A stretch of DNA of 38,217 bases from RBG-16-66-20 sp035499575 (GCA_035499575.1 DATJYN010000035.1:1-38217), one strand, 5' to 3'. Shown: positions 14,255 through 22,413, counted from the first letter of the stretch. The notes: generated by a model not told the origin, from the sequence alone. Made by a program: numbers and translations.

Positions 14255-16296
14255 AGTCTGTCCCACCAGGTTGGGTTTTGAATGACTTCCGCCCTGTAAA
14301 ACGAGGGGCAGAGCACGGCGGCATGCGCGTTCTCGCCGCACAGGCCGCAGCCCACGCAGCCATCGATCACGGTCGCCACCGGGTCGCGGCGCAGCGGGTC
14401 CGGATTGTCCTTGACCGTGAGCGTCGGGCAACCCGAGAGCCGGATGCAGGAATGGTCGCCGGTGCAGGTGTCCTCGTCCACGCCATACCTGACTCGCACG
14501 GTTCTCCTGCCTTCAGACAGGTTTTTCGAGATTAAGGGCCTTAGCTTCCTCTGGCGTTCAAGTTGGCATTCGCCCTCGGCGATGATCACCTTGAGGCCCC
14601 GGTAGTCCGTGCTCATGGCTTCCTGCAGCGTCTTCGCCACTTCGCCGACGCGGTAGTTGTCGACGGTCTTCATCCAGCCGACGCCCACGCCTTCCAGCGC
14701 GCGCTCGATGGCCATGTCGTCCGACTTGGAATCGCTGTGCTGCGGGCTGGAGGGCAGCTCCTGCGTGCCGGTAGCGGAACTGTAGCCGTTCTTCATGATG
14801 ATCAGGATGCCGTCGTCCTTGTTGAACACGGCGTTGGCAATGCCCGAGGTGAGGCCGTTGTGCCAGAAACCGCCGTCGCCCATGATGGTGACAGTGCGCT
14901 TGCCGAACATCGAATTCACCGCGGAATTGGAGGCGAGGCCCAGGCCGTAACCAAGCACCGTATGGCCGATGTTGAACGGCGGCAGCGTGGCGAAGGTGTG
15001 GCAGCCGATGTCGGCGGAGATGTGGTACGCGCCGGTGCGCTTTTCCGCGACTTTCATCGCGGCGAACACGGGCCGTTCCGGGCAGCCGACGCAAAATCCC
15101 GGCGGACGGGTGGGAACGATGCCGAGCAATTTGGAGGCTTTTTCCTTCAGGTCTTTTACGGGTTGAAACTCTTTCTCCAGATTCAAAAATCTTGCTATCC
15201 CGTCGAAAACCACCTCGCCGGTATACTCGCCTGCCATCGGCAGGAGCCCCTTGCCCATGACCTTGACCCCGCCGACTTCGTGCCGGTGCAACGTGGCCCG
15301 GATTGCGTCCTCGATGTAGGCGGGCTGGCCTTCCTCGACGACCAGGACCGATTTCTTGCCGTTGCAGAACCCCGCGATCTCTTCCGGGACCAGCGGGTAG
15401 GTCACGTTCATGCAGTAGATCGGCACTTTCGTGCCGCCGAACAGGTCCGCCAGGCCCAGCAACTGCAGGGCGCGTAGCGTGGCGTTGTACATGCCCCCCT
15501 GGCACACGATGCCGAGCTCGGACATGTCGCCCGCGAATATTTCATTGAGCTTGTTTTCTCTGATGAAGCCGACGGCGGCCGGCCAGCGCACCTCGATCTT
15601 GTGCTTCTCCTGCGCGTAGGTGGCCGGCGGCAGGCTGATGCGGCCAAAGTCGAAATCCGGCGCCGCGAGCCGGTTGTTTTTCGATATGCCCGAAGCGAGG
15701 TTCTTTTTCGTCGCGAAGCTGCCGTGCACATGGCAGGCGCGGATGCGCAGCTCCAGCAGCACCGGCGTGTTCGACACTTCCGACAGTTCGAAGGCCTGCT
15801 CGACCATCTCGACGATTTTCGGCAGATTCGGCCGCGGGTCGAGGAGCCACATCTGCGATTTCATGGCGAAGGCCTGGCTGCGCTCCTGGATGATCGAGGA
15901 GCCTTCGCCGTAATCCTCGCCGAGCACGATCAGCGCGCCGCCCTTCACGCCGGCCGAGGCGAGGTTCGACAGCGCGTCCGAGGCCACGTTGGTGCCGACC
16001 GTGGATTTGAAGGTGACTGCGCCGCGCAGCGGGTAGTTGATCGAGGCGCCCAGCATCGCCGCGGCGCCGGCTTCCGAGGCGTTGGTCTCGATGTGCACGC
16101 CGAGCTCGTCCATGATGTCGCGCGCGTCGTTCAGCACGTCCATCATGTGCGACACCGGCGCGCCCTGGTAGCCGCCCACGTAGGCGACGCCGGATTGCAG
16201 CAGAGCCTTGGTGACCGCGAGAATGCCTTCGCCGTGGAAGGTCTCGCCCTCGCCAAGCTTGAGCAGCTCCACTTCCTGTTTGAACGAGCGTTCCAT
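14227..16296 (-). CDS. Indolepyruvate ferredoxin oxidoreductase, alpha subunit, copy 2
   Basis: Tandem paralogue of the next gene, 689 residues, with the same domain order: pyrimidine domain GEGILAVTKALLQSGVAYVGG, TPP domain FCVGCPERPVFAAMK and MGDGGFWHNGLTSGIANAVF, and a ferredoxin domain with Cys611, Asp614, Cys617, Cys623, Cys647, Cys650, Cys653, Cys663. By eye the first 590 residues are roughly 55-60 percent identical to copy 1, but the last 70 or so are almost identical. The ATG has GAGG 7 bp upstream. It is first gene of the minus-strand run and divergent from the opine dehydrogenase gene across 28 bp. Two alpha genes with one beta gene suggest alternative alpha subunits with different substrate ranges. 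That is inference. Confidence 0.9.
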   Translation of the reverse strand: MERSFKQEVELLKLGEGETFHGEGILAVTKALLQSGVAYVGGYQGAPVSHMMDVLNDARDIMDELGVHIETNASEAGAAAMLGASINYPLRGAVTFKSTVGTNVASDALSNLASAGVKGGALIVLGEDYGEGSSIIQERSQAFAMKSQMWLLDPRPNLPKIVEMVEQAFELSEVSNTPVLLELRIRACHVHGSFATKKNLASGISKNNRLAAPDFDFGRISLPPATYAQEKHKIEVRWPAAVGFIRENKLNEIFAGDMSELGIVCQGGMYNATLRALQLLGLADLFGGTKVPIYCMNVTYPLVPEEIAGFCNGKKSVLVVEEGQPAYIEDAIRATLHRHEVGGVKVMGKGLLPMAGEYTGEVVFDGIARFLNLEKEFQPVKDLKEKASKLLGIVPTRPPGFCVGCPERPVFAAMKVAEKRTGAYHISADIGCHTFATLPPFNIGHTVLGYGLGLASNSAVNSMFGKRTVTIMGDGGFWHNGLTSGIANAVFNKDDGILIIMKNGYSSATGTQELPSSPQHSDSKSDDMAIERALEGVGVGWMKTVDNYRVGEVAKTLQEAMSTDYRGLKVIIAEGECQLERQRKLRPLISKNLSEGRRTVRVRYGVDEDTCTGDHSCIRLSGCPTLTVKDNPDPLRRDPVATVIDGCVGCGLCGENAHAAVLCPSFYRAEVIQNPTWWDRLWNGNSLRK

Positions 16297-16324
16297 GCGG
16301 AAGCCTCAAGTATAAGATGCAGCC
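16297..16324. promoter_or_regulatory. 28-bp divergent gap with overlapping -10-like boxes
   Basis: The only AT-rich element is AGTATAAG at 16309-16316. On the plus strand it gives TATAAG, whose start point would fall at about 16323, right at the ATG of the opine dehydrogenase. That gene has no visible ribosome-binding site, so a leaderless or nearly leaderless transcript is possible. On the minus strand the same bases give TATACT, but its start point would cut off the GAGG site of the IOR alpha gene, so that promoter is less credible. No convincing -35 is seen for either. Confidence 0.3.
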
Positions 16325-17410
16325 ATGCGGATTGCGGTCCTCGGGGGCGGAAATGGCGCGCACGCCGCCGCCGCAGACCTGACTGAATTGGGTCACGAAG
16401 TGCGCTTCTGGCGACGCGACGCGCCGGCGCTGGAGAGATTGCGCGCGGCCGGCGCGCTCCGCCTCAAGGATGCGCGGGGCGAGCGCTCGATCCCGATCGC
16501 CGTGCTGACGGCCGATCTCGGCGAGGCGGTGCGCGACGCGGCGCTCATCGTGATGCCGGATCCGGCTTTCACGCAAATCGACAATGCGAAACGCCTCGCG
16601 CCGCACCTTGCCGACGGCCAGGTCGTGTTCCTGGCCCCGGGCAGCTTTGGCTCCGTCCTGATGCCGCGGCTGTTGCGCGACTCCGGCAACCAGGCTGAGT
16701 TCGCCTTCGCCGAGACCGGCACTTTGCCATGGCTGACGCGCAAGCATGGGCCGATGACTGCCGCGATTACCGCGCGCGCCACCCGTCTGCCGACCGGCGT
16801 ATTTCCGGCGCGCCGCAGGGACGACGCGCTTGCGGTGCTGCGGTGCGCTTTCCCTGCGGTCGAGCCGGTCGAGGACGCCCTCTCGGCGGCGCTGATGAAC
16901 GCAGGCCCGGTCATCCATCCGCCGCTGATCCTGATGAATGCAGGGCCGCTGGAGCATTTTGACCGCTGGGACATCCACAACGAAGGCACCCAGCCCGCCA
17001 TCCGGCGCGTAACCGACGCCCTGGACGCCGAGCGCATCGCCGTGCGCGTCGCGCTCGGCTACGCGGCGCCGCACTTTCCGCTCGCCGATCACTACCGCGC
17101 CGACGGCGATGAATGGATGTATGGCCGGCGCATGCACCAGAAGCTGACCGACTCGCAGGACTGGCGTGAGCGCATCGTGTTGACGGAGCACCGCTATATG
17201 CGCGAGGACGTGGAACTCGGACTGGCATTCCTGGTTTCCGTCTGCGAGTGGGTCGGCGTGCCCTGCCCAGTGGCGCGTGGACTGCTCGCGCTCGGCTCCG
17301 CGGTGCTGGGACGCGACCTTCGCCTAGAAGGCCGTACGCTGGAAAACCTCGGTTTGGCCGGAATCGACCGGAATGCCCTGCGGCGGATGCTGCAGTCGGG
17401 GTTCGCATGA
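16325..17410 (+). CDS. NAD/NADP octopine/nopaline dehydrogenase family protein
   Basis: A 361-residue cytoplasmic dehydrogenase of the opine family, which reductively joins an amino acid and a 2-oxo acid or runs the reverse oxidation. The Rossmann motif is GGGNGAHAAAADL at residues 7-19. The C-terminal opine domain has MNAGPVIHPPLILMNAGPLE and then DIHNEGT; the His of HPP is the family catalytic His. Downstream helices include YMREDVELGLAFLVSVCEWVGV. The ATG at 16325 lies just after a TATAAG box and lacks a clear ribosome-binding site. The stop overlaps the next start (ATGA). Adjacency to IOR suggests metabolism of 2-oxo acids from amino acids, but related proteins also act on other substrates. 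Confidence 0.87.
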   Translation: MRIAVLGGGNGAHAAAADLTELGHEVRFWRRDAPALERLRAAGALRLKDARGERSIPIAVLTADLGEAVRDAALIVMPDPAFTQIDNAKRLAPHLADGQVVFLAPGSFGSVLMPRLLRDSGNQAEFAFAETGTLPWLTRKHGPMTAAITARATRLPTGVFPARRRDDALAVLRCAFPAVEPVEDALSAALMNAGPVIHPPLILMNAGPLEHFDRWDIHNEGTQPAIRRVTDALDAERIAVRVALGYAAPHFPLADHYRADGDEWMYGRRMHQKLTDSQDWRERIVLTEHRYMREDVELGLAFLVSVCEWVGVPCPVARGLLALGSAVLGRDLRLEGRTLENLGLAGIDRNALRRMLQSGFA

Positions 17411-18387
17411 AAATCGCCGCGCTGGGCGCAGGCCGAATGGGGAGGGGCATTGCACACGTCTTCGCCTACGCGGGCTACCGTGTCGACGTAATCGATTTCA
17501 AGCCGCGCCCGCCGGCGGAAGGCGCGCGCCTTCGCGCTGCGGCGTTGGACGAAGTCGCCTCCAATCTCGCCTTTCTGCGTGATGCCGGCATGCTCGACGA
17601 GGACCAGCGCGGCGCGATCCTAAGCCGCGTACGCGTCGTGGCCTGCGAGGACGCGCCTGCCGCGCTTGCCGAAGCGGATGTCGTATTCGAGGGCGTGACC
17701 GAGACCGAGGCGGCGAAGCGCGAGGCCTTCGAAAGGCTATGCGCACTGGTGCGGCCCGAAACGATCATTGCGTCGACGACTTCGTCCATGCTGGCGGACA
17801 CGCTCGCGACCTTCGTATCGTACCCGGGCCGCTTCCTGAACGCCCACTTCCTCAATCCCGCTTTCCTGATCCCGCTGGTCGAGCTGAGCCCGGCGAAGTC
17901 GACCCGCGAGGACAGTGTTGTCCGCCTCAAGGGCTTGCTCGAATCGGCGGGCAAGATCGTGGTGCGCTGCGCGCCGTCGCCAGGATTCATCGTGCCGCGC
18001 TTGCAGGCGGCGGCCATGAACGAGGCCGCGCGGCTGGTGGAGGAAGGCGTGGCGACGCCGGAAGACATCGATCGCGCGGTCCGGTCCGGCTTCGGCCCGC
18101 GCTACACGGCGATGGGCATTTGCGAATTCATCGACTACGGCGGACTGGACATCCTGTACTACGCCTCGAGCTCGATGGCCCGGTCGCTCAATGCGCCGCG
18201 TTACGAGCCTCCGGCGATCGTGCGCCGCCTCATGGAGGCGGGCAAGCGCGGCGCTCGCGAGGGTGAGGGCCTCTACGATTGGCGCGGCCGCGACCTCGCC
18301 GCCTATCAGCGCGAACTGGCGGCGCGCTACGTTGCATTGTTCCGCCACCTGCAAATGCTGCCGCCGCCGGGCCCTGCGCGGCGCTGA
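17407..18387 (+). CDS. 3-hydroxyacyl-CoA dehydrogenase family protein
   Basis: A 326-residue NAD-dependent dehydrogenase. The Rossmann motif GAGRMGRGIAHVFAYAGY is at residues 7-24. Catalytic His and Glu are in AHFLNPAFLIPLVELSPAK, corresponding to HFFNP and the VE of the family. The C-terminal helical domain shows GFIVPRLQAAAMNEAARLVE and ATPEDIDRAVRSGFGPRY. SSTT-type loops read STTSSM where SNTSS is more common. The ATG overlaps the opine dehydrogenase stop; a longer open frame from 17248 is its shadow. Candidate substrates include 3-hydroxybutyryl-CoA-like thioesters or free hydroxy acids as in carnitine or gulonate dehydrogenases. The sequence does not decide. It forms a two-gene unit with the opine dehydrogenase. 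Confidence 0.87.
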   Translation: MKIAALGAGRMGRGIAHVFAYAGYRVDVIDFKPRPPAEGARLRAAALDEVASNLAFLRDAGMLDEDQRGAILSRVRVVACEDAPAALAEADVVFEGVTETEAAKREAFERLCALVRPETIIASTTSSMLADTLATFVSYPGRFLNAHFLNPAFLIPLVELSPAKSTREDSVVRLKGLLESAGKIVVRCAPSPGFIVPRLQAAAMNEAARLVEEGVATPEDIDRAVRSGFGPRYTAMGICEFIDYGGLDILYYASSSMARSLNAPRYEPPAIVRRLMEAGKRGAREGEGLYDWRGRDLAAYQRELAARYVALFRHLQMLPPPGPARR

Positions 18388-18412
18388 CGCTGCTGCGTCC
18401 GTGGTGTAGACT
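18384..18412 (+). promoter_or_regulatory. Putative sigma-70 promoter of the TRAP transporter operon
   Basis: CTGACG at 18384-18389 and TAGACT at 18407-18412 are separated by exactly 17 bp, each matching consensus at four of six bases. The -35 overlaps the stop codon of the preceding dehydrogenase. Start would be near 18419, giving a leader of about 25 bases that contains the strong AGGGGGGAGA ribosome-binding site of dctP. This would let the transporter be expressed independently of the two dehydrogenases. Confidence 0.4.
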
Positions 18413-18444
18413 CGATTTGCTTGTCCATTGAGGGGGGAGACCCG

Positions 18445-19407
18445 ATGATGAAACATCCTGCAGTTATTCGCGTTGGCGCCGCGCTCGCGGCCGTCGCCGT
18501 GTCGGTGGGCGCGCAATCCGCCGAAGTCAAGCTGAAAGCCGCGTCTTTCCTGCCGCCCGCGTCGGTGGTCGCCAAGCAATTCCACCGCTTCGTCGGCGAG
18601 CTCAACAAGCAGTGCGCGGGCAAGGTCAGCGTGTCCGTCGTCGGGCCGGAGGCGATTCCGTCGCTCGAGCAGTGGAACGCGCTCAAGAACGGCGTCGTCG
18701 ACATGCACTACGGGCCGCCGAACTACTTCCGCGGCGTGGTGCCGGCTGGCGACGTGATCAGCGTGGCGCACAACGAAGCGGCCGACCAGCGCAAGAACGG
18801 CGCCTGGGCGATGCTGAACGAGTATTACAACAAGGGCCTGAACGCGCAGTACCTCACGCAGCTCACCAACGGGGTGCGCTTCTTCCTCTATACCAACAAG
18901 CCCGCCAAGGACGGCCGCTTCGACGGCTTCCGGCTGCGCTCGGTGCCTATCTACGACGCGTTCTTCAAGTCGCTGGGCGCGACACCGCTGCGCATGGCCC
19001 CGCCGGAGGTGTATACCGCGCTGGAGCGCGGCACGGTCGAAGGCTATGGCTGGCCGCTCTGGGGCATCCAGGACTTCGGCTGGGACAAGTACACCAAGTA
19101 TCGCTACGGCCCGGGCTTCATCAGCGCTGCGGTGGCGATCGTCGTCAACCTGGACAAGTGGAAGTCGCTTGACGACGACCAGCGTGCCTGCATGACCAAG
19201 GCAAGCGAGTGGGTCGAAGGAGTATGGCCGCAGTGGCGCGCCGAGGAAAGCGCGCTGCAGGAGGCCGCGCAGAAGAAGGCAGGCGTGCAATACATCGACC
19301 TGGGACCGGATTTCTCCAGGCGCGCGGAGGAGGCTTATTGGGCCGACCTCGCCAAGGGCGATCCGGAGTTCGTCAGGAAGATCCGGCCGCTGATGGAAAG
19401 CAAGTAG
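18445..19407 (+). CDS. dctP: TRAP transporter substrate-binding protein, DctP family
   Basis: Periplasmic solute receptor of a tripartite ATP-independent transporter, 320 residues. The signal peptide is clear: MMKHPAV, then a hydrophobic core, with likely cleavage after AQSA, leaving EVKLKAASFLPP. The mature protein has the DctP pattern, with GFRLRSVPIYDAFFKSLGA (the substrate-contacting Arg region, G-x-K/R-x-R-x-P), then MAPPEVYTALERGTVEGYGWPLWG. The start is the first ATG of ATGATG at 18445, 5 bp after GGGGGGAGA. The in-frame TTG at 18421 precedes the ribosome-binding site and is rejected. A hairpin at 19416-19436 separates it from dctQ. The ligand is probably a carboxylate; neighbouring genes suggest an aromatic or hydroxy acid. 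Confidence 0.92.
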   Translation: MMKHPAVIRVGAALAAVAVSVGAQSAEVKLKAASFLPPASVVAKQFHRFVGELNKQCAGKVSVSVVGPEAIPSLEQWNALKNGVVDMHYGPPNYFRGVVPAGDVISVAHNEAADQRKNGAWAMLNEYYNKGLNAQYLTQLTNGVRFFLYTNKPAKDGRFDGFRLRSVPIYDAFFKSLGATPLRMAPPEVYTALERGTVEGYGWPLWGIQDFGWDKYTKYRYGPGFISAAVAIVVNLDKWKSLDDDQRACMTKASEWVEGVWPQWRAEESALQEAAQKKAGVQYIDLGPDFSRRAEEAYWADLAKGDPEFVRKIRPLMESK

Positions 19408-19415
19408 CGCAGCAC

Positions 19416-19436
19416 GGGTGCCGCGGGGCGGCGCCC
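19416..19436 (+). promoter_or_regulatory. Strong intergenic stem-loop between dctP and dctQ
   Basis: Arms GGGTGCCGC and GCGGCGCCC pair over nine positions (one G-T) around a GGG loop, 8 bp after the dctP stop and 8 bp before the dctQ start. There is no T-tract. In TRAP and ABC operons, a hairpin after the binding-protein gene commonly stabilises the upstream mRNA, so binding protein is made in excess over permease. That role is inferred here from position and stability. Confidence 0.55.
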
Positions 19437-19444
19437 GGGTAACG

Positions 19445-19975
19445 ATGGAATTTGGCGCCGCCCGCAGTGTTCCGAAGACCTGGTTCGACCGCCTGATCGA
19501 CGCGCTGGCGCTCGTCGCCGGCCTGCTGCTGTGCTCGCTCGCCCTGCTGGTGTGCCTCGACGTCGCGACGCGCGCCCTGCACGTCATGCCGATGCCTTGG
19601 ACGCTGGACGTCTCGCAGCACGCGCTCTATGCCGTCACCTTTTGCGGAGCGCCGTGGGTGCTGCGCGAGCAGGGTCACATCGCGATTGAAATCGTCGTCG
19701 AGCGGCTGTCGCCCGGCGCTCGCAACGTGGCGCGTCGTCTCGTCGACGCGCTCGGGGCGCTGGTGTGCCTGGTGCTGGTGGTCTATGCCTGCCGCGTGCT
19801 GGCGCGCTCCTACCAGGCGGGCAACATGGTCTACGAGACTTTCGTATATCCGGAGTGGTGGCAGTACGTCCTCGCGCCGCCGGTATTCCTGATGCTGCTC
19901 GCGATCCACCTGCGCCGGTTCCGCCGCCCCGGCACCGACGCCCAGCCCGCGGGCGCGCCGAGCGACGGGATCTGA
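19445..19975 (+). CDS. dctQ: TRAP transporter small permease, DctQ family
   Basis: Inner-membrane small subunit, 176 residues with four hydrophobic helices at roughly 15-40, 55-75, 95-120 and 140-160. The conserved loop MPWTLDVSQHALYAVTFCGAPWVLREQGHI matches the W-x-x-E/D-V and A-x-x-x-R-x-x-x-H-I pattern of DctQ. The start is taken as ATG 19445, after the hairpin; a GTG at 19418 sits inside the hairpin and would add nine residues (MPRGGARVT). The ribosome-binding site is weak, consistent with low expression relative to dctP. It is followed 4 bp later by dctM. Confidence 0.9.
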   Translation: MEFGAARSVPKTWFDRLIDALALVAGLLLCSLALLVCLDVATRALHVMPMPWTLDVSQHALYAVTFCGAPWVLREQGHIAIEIVVERLSPGARNVARRLVDALGALVCLVLVVYACRVLARSYQAGNMVYETFVYPEWWQYVLAPPVFLMLLAIHLRRFRRPGTDAQPAGAPSDGI

Positions 19976-19979
19976 GCCG

Positions 19980-21293
19980 GTGGCCTGGTACCTGACGCTA
20001 TTGATCCTGCTCGGCACGCTGGTCGCCTTCATGGCGATAGGACTGCCGGTGGTGTTCGCCTTTTTCGCCACCAACCTGATCGGCGCTTTCGCGTTCATGG
20101 GCGGGGAAGCCGGCATCTTCCAGCTGGTGCGCAACGCCGTGGATTCGGTGCAGAACTTCGCGCTGCTGCCGATCCCGCTGTTCATCCTGATGGGCGAGAT
20201 CATGTTCTATACGGGCGTCGCCGCGCGCGCGATCGACGCGATCGACAAGCTGATCGCGCGCGTGCCCGGCCGGCTGTCGTTGGTGGCGATTGTCGGCGGC
20301 ACCATTTTCTCGGCGCTGTCGGGCTCGACCATCGCCAACACCGCGATGCTCAGCTCGACGCTGCTGCCCGAGATGTACAAGCGCGGCTACCACTCGTCGG
20401 TCTCGATCGGGCCGATCGTCGCTGTCGGCGGACTGGCGATGCTGATCCCGCCGTCGGCGCTTGCGGTGCTGCTCGGCTCGGTGGCGCGCATTCCGATCAG
20501 CGAGCTGTTGATCGCTTCGATCATCCCGGCGCTGATCATGGCAGTGCTCTTTTTCGGCTATGTCGTCCTGCGCTGCTGGCGCAGCCCGGAACTCGCGCCG
20601 CCCTACGACGTGACGGCGCTCAGTTGGCGCGAGCGCCTGACGCCCTTCGTCAAGTACGTACTGCCGTTGATGAGCCTGTTCGTGGTGGTGGTGGGCAGCA
20701 TCATCGGCGGAATCGCCACTCCGACAGAATCAGCCGCCCTGGGAGCGCTGGGATCGGTGGTGGCAGCGGCGGCCTACCGGCGCCTTACCTGGCACAGCCT
20801 GGTTACCTCCGTCACGCAGACCTTGCGCTTCACGGTGATGACGCTGTTCATCATCTGCGGCTCGGTGACGTTTTCGCAGATCATGGCGTTTACCCAGGCC
20901 TCCACCGGGCTGGCGGAGCTGGTCACCGGTTCCGGGCTGTCCGCCATGACGGTCACCATGGGCATGCTGGGCATACTGCTGTTCCTGGGCTGCTTCATGG
21001 ATCAGGTGAGCATGATGATGATCACCGCGCCGCTGTTCATGCCGGTGGCGCAGAAATTCGGGCTCGACACGGTATGGTTCGGCGTGTTGATGCTGATGTG
21101 CCTGGAGATCGGTCTCGCGACGCCGCCCTTCGGCTTGCTGCTTTTCGTCGCCAAGGGCGCTGCACCGGATACTTCGATGGGCGAAATCATCGCCTCGGTG
21201 CTGCCGTTCATCCTGCTGGCCGTCAGCGTGGTGGCGCTGTTGCTGGTGTTTCCGCAGCTCACGCTGTTCCTGCCGCGTTTCATTATGCGCTGA
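19980..21293 (+). CDS. dctM: TRAP transporter large permease, DctM family
   Basis: The 437-residue inner-membrane subunit that couples sodium or proton influx to solute uptake. About twelve hydrophobic segments are visible. Family motifs are present: FALLPIPLFILMGEIMFYTGVAARAID near the N-terminus, ALSGSTIANTAMLSSTLLPEM, LIPPSALAVLLGSVARIPI, and the C-terminal repeat FMDQVSMMMITAPLFMPVAQKFGLDTVWFG with LATPPFGLLLFV. The start is GTG at 19980, 4 bp after the dctQ stop, with GGGA 9 bp upstream. It is followed 13 bp later by the flavoprotein monooxygenase, implying that the imported solute may be the precursor of that enzyme's substrate. Confidence 0.93.
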   Translation: MAWYLTLLILLGTLVAFMAIGLPVVFAFFATNLIGAFAFMGGEAGIFQLVRNAVDSVQNFALLPIPLFILMGEIMFYTGVAARAIDAIDKLIARVPGRLSLVAIVGGTIFSALSGSTIANTAMLSSTLLPEMYKRGYHSSVSIGPIVAVGGLAMLIPPSALAVLLGSVARIPISELLIASIIPALIMAVLFFGYVVLRCWRSPELAPPYDVTALSWRERLTPFVKYVLPLMSLFVVVVGSIIGGIATPTESAALGALGSVVAAAAYRRLTWHSLVTSVTQTLRFTVMTLFIICGSVTFSQIMAFTQASTGLAELVTGSGLSAMTVTMGMLGILLFLGCFMDQVSMMMITAPLFMPVAQKFGLDTVWFGVLMLMCLEIGLATPPFGLLLFVAKGAAPDTSMGEIIASVLPFILLAVSVVALLLVFPQLTLFLPRFIMR

Positions 21294-21306
21294 ATCCGGC
21301 GCAACC

Positions 21307-22413
21307 ATGCAAGCCTTGATCGTCGGCGCGGGGCCCGCGGGGCTGTACTTCGCCTACCTGGCAAAGCGCCAGCTGCCAGGCTGGGAAGTGCGCGTGGTGG
21401 AGCAGAACCCGCGCGATTCCACCTTCGGCTTCGGCGTGGTGTTCTCGGACCGCGCGCTGGAATTCCTGCGCGGCGACGATCCGGAAACCTTCGACCTGGT
21501 CACGCCGGCGATGGAATCCTGGACCAACCTGACGGTGGTGCATCGCGGCGTGCCGGTGGTGATCGACGGCATCGGCTTCGCGGCGATCGGCCGGCTGAAA
21601 CTCCTGGGCCTGCTGCGCCGGCAGCTGGAAAGCGTTGAGGTATTTCCAGAATTTGGAAAAGGCATCAAGGAAAAGGAACCACCGCGGGGCTATGACCTCG
21701 TGGTGGCCGCGGATGGCGCCAATTCCACCATCCGGAAAACGGCGGATTTCGGCACCACTGTGACGGCGCTCGGCAACAAGTTCGCCTGGTTCGGCACCAC
21801 CCGGATATTCGACACGCTCACCCAGACTTTCGTGCGCAACGAGGCGGGGACGTTCAACGCGCACCATTACCGGCACGCGCCGGGCATGAGCACATTCGTC
21901 GTCGAATGCGACGCGGTGACCTGGGAAAAGGCGGGCTTTGCGGCGATGGATGAGGCAGCGACGCTGGCCTATTGCGAGCGCGTGTTCGCCGACGCGATCG
22001 GCGGGCACCGGCTGGTGTCGAACAAGTCCATCTGGCGCAATTTTCCCAACGTGCGCAACGCGCGCTGGTCAGTGGGCAATACGGTGTTGCTCGGCGACGC
22101 GCAGCGCACCGCGCATTTCTCGATCGGGTCCGGCACGCGCCTGGCGATGGAAGACGCGATCGCCCTCACGAAAGCCCTGGCCGAATTCAAGAATGACATC
22201 CCCGGCGCGCTGGCTTCATTCGAAGCGGCGCGCCGCCCCATCGTCGAGAAGCTGATCGCCGGGGCGGACGCGAGCGGCGCGTGGTACGAGCGCTTCCCGG
22301 AGCACATGCAGCTCGCGCCGCGCGACTTCGCCTGGAGCTACATCCAGCGCAGCGGCCGAATCGACCCGGAAAAGCTGCGCAAGATTGCACCCAAGTTCGT
22401 CGCAGGCGCCTAG
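21307..22413 (+). CDS. FAD monooxygenase, salicylyl-CoA 5-hydroxylase-like, stand-alone form
   Basis: A 368-residue group A flavoprotein. FAD motif GAGPAGLYFAYLAKRQ is at residues 8-23. FGFGVVFSDRALEFLR and GFAAIGRLKLLGLLRRQL follow, then YDLVVAADGANSTIR, and the second FAD motif GDAQRTAHFSIGSGTRLAMEDA near residue 264. TAHFSIGSGT with F-x-V-V-F-S-D is the signature I know from salicylyl-CoA 5-hydroxylase and 2-aminobenzoyl-CoA monooxygenase. Those proteobacterial enzymes are often about 770 residues, with an old-yellow-enzyme half at the C-terminus. Here that half is absent and the frame ends cleanly. It follows dctM in an apparent operon. Substrate is probably an aryl-CoA thioester; which one is unknown. 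Confidence 0.82.
   Translation: MQALIVGAGPAGLYFAYLAKRQLPGWEVRVVEQNPRDSTFGFGVVFSDRALEFLRGDDPETFDLVTPAMESWTNLTVVHRGVPVVIDGIGFAAIGRLKLLGLLRRQLESVEVFPEFGKGIKEKEPPRGYDLVVAADGANSTIRKTADFGTTVTALGNKFAWFGTTRIFDTLTQTFVRNEAGTFNAHHYRHAPGMSTFVVECDAVTWEKAGFAAMDEAATLAYCERVFADAIGGHRLVSNKSIWRNFPNVRNARWSVGNTVLLGDAQRTAHFSIGSGTRLAMEDAIALTKALAEFKNDIPGALASFEAARRPIVEKLIAGADASGAWYERFPEHMQLAPRDFAWSYIQRSGRIDPEKLRKIAPKFVAGA

Noticed and set aside
16393..17191. Long minus-strand frames opposite the opine dehydrogenase
   Set aside because: No recognisable motifs; the plus frame carries Rossmann and opine-domain signatures.
18421..18444. TTG start for dctP
   Set aside because: It lies before the strong AGGGGGGAGA site and would disrupt the signal peptide start.
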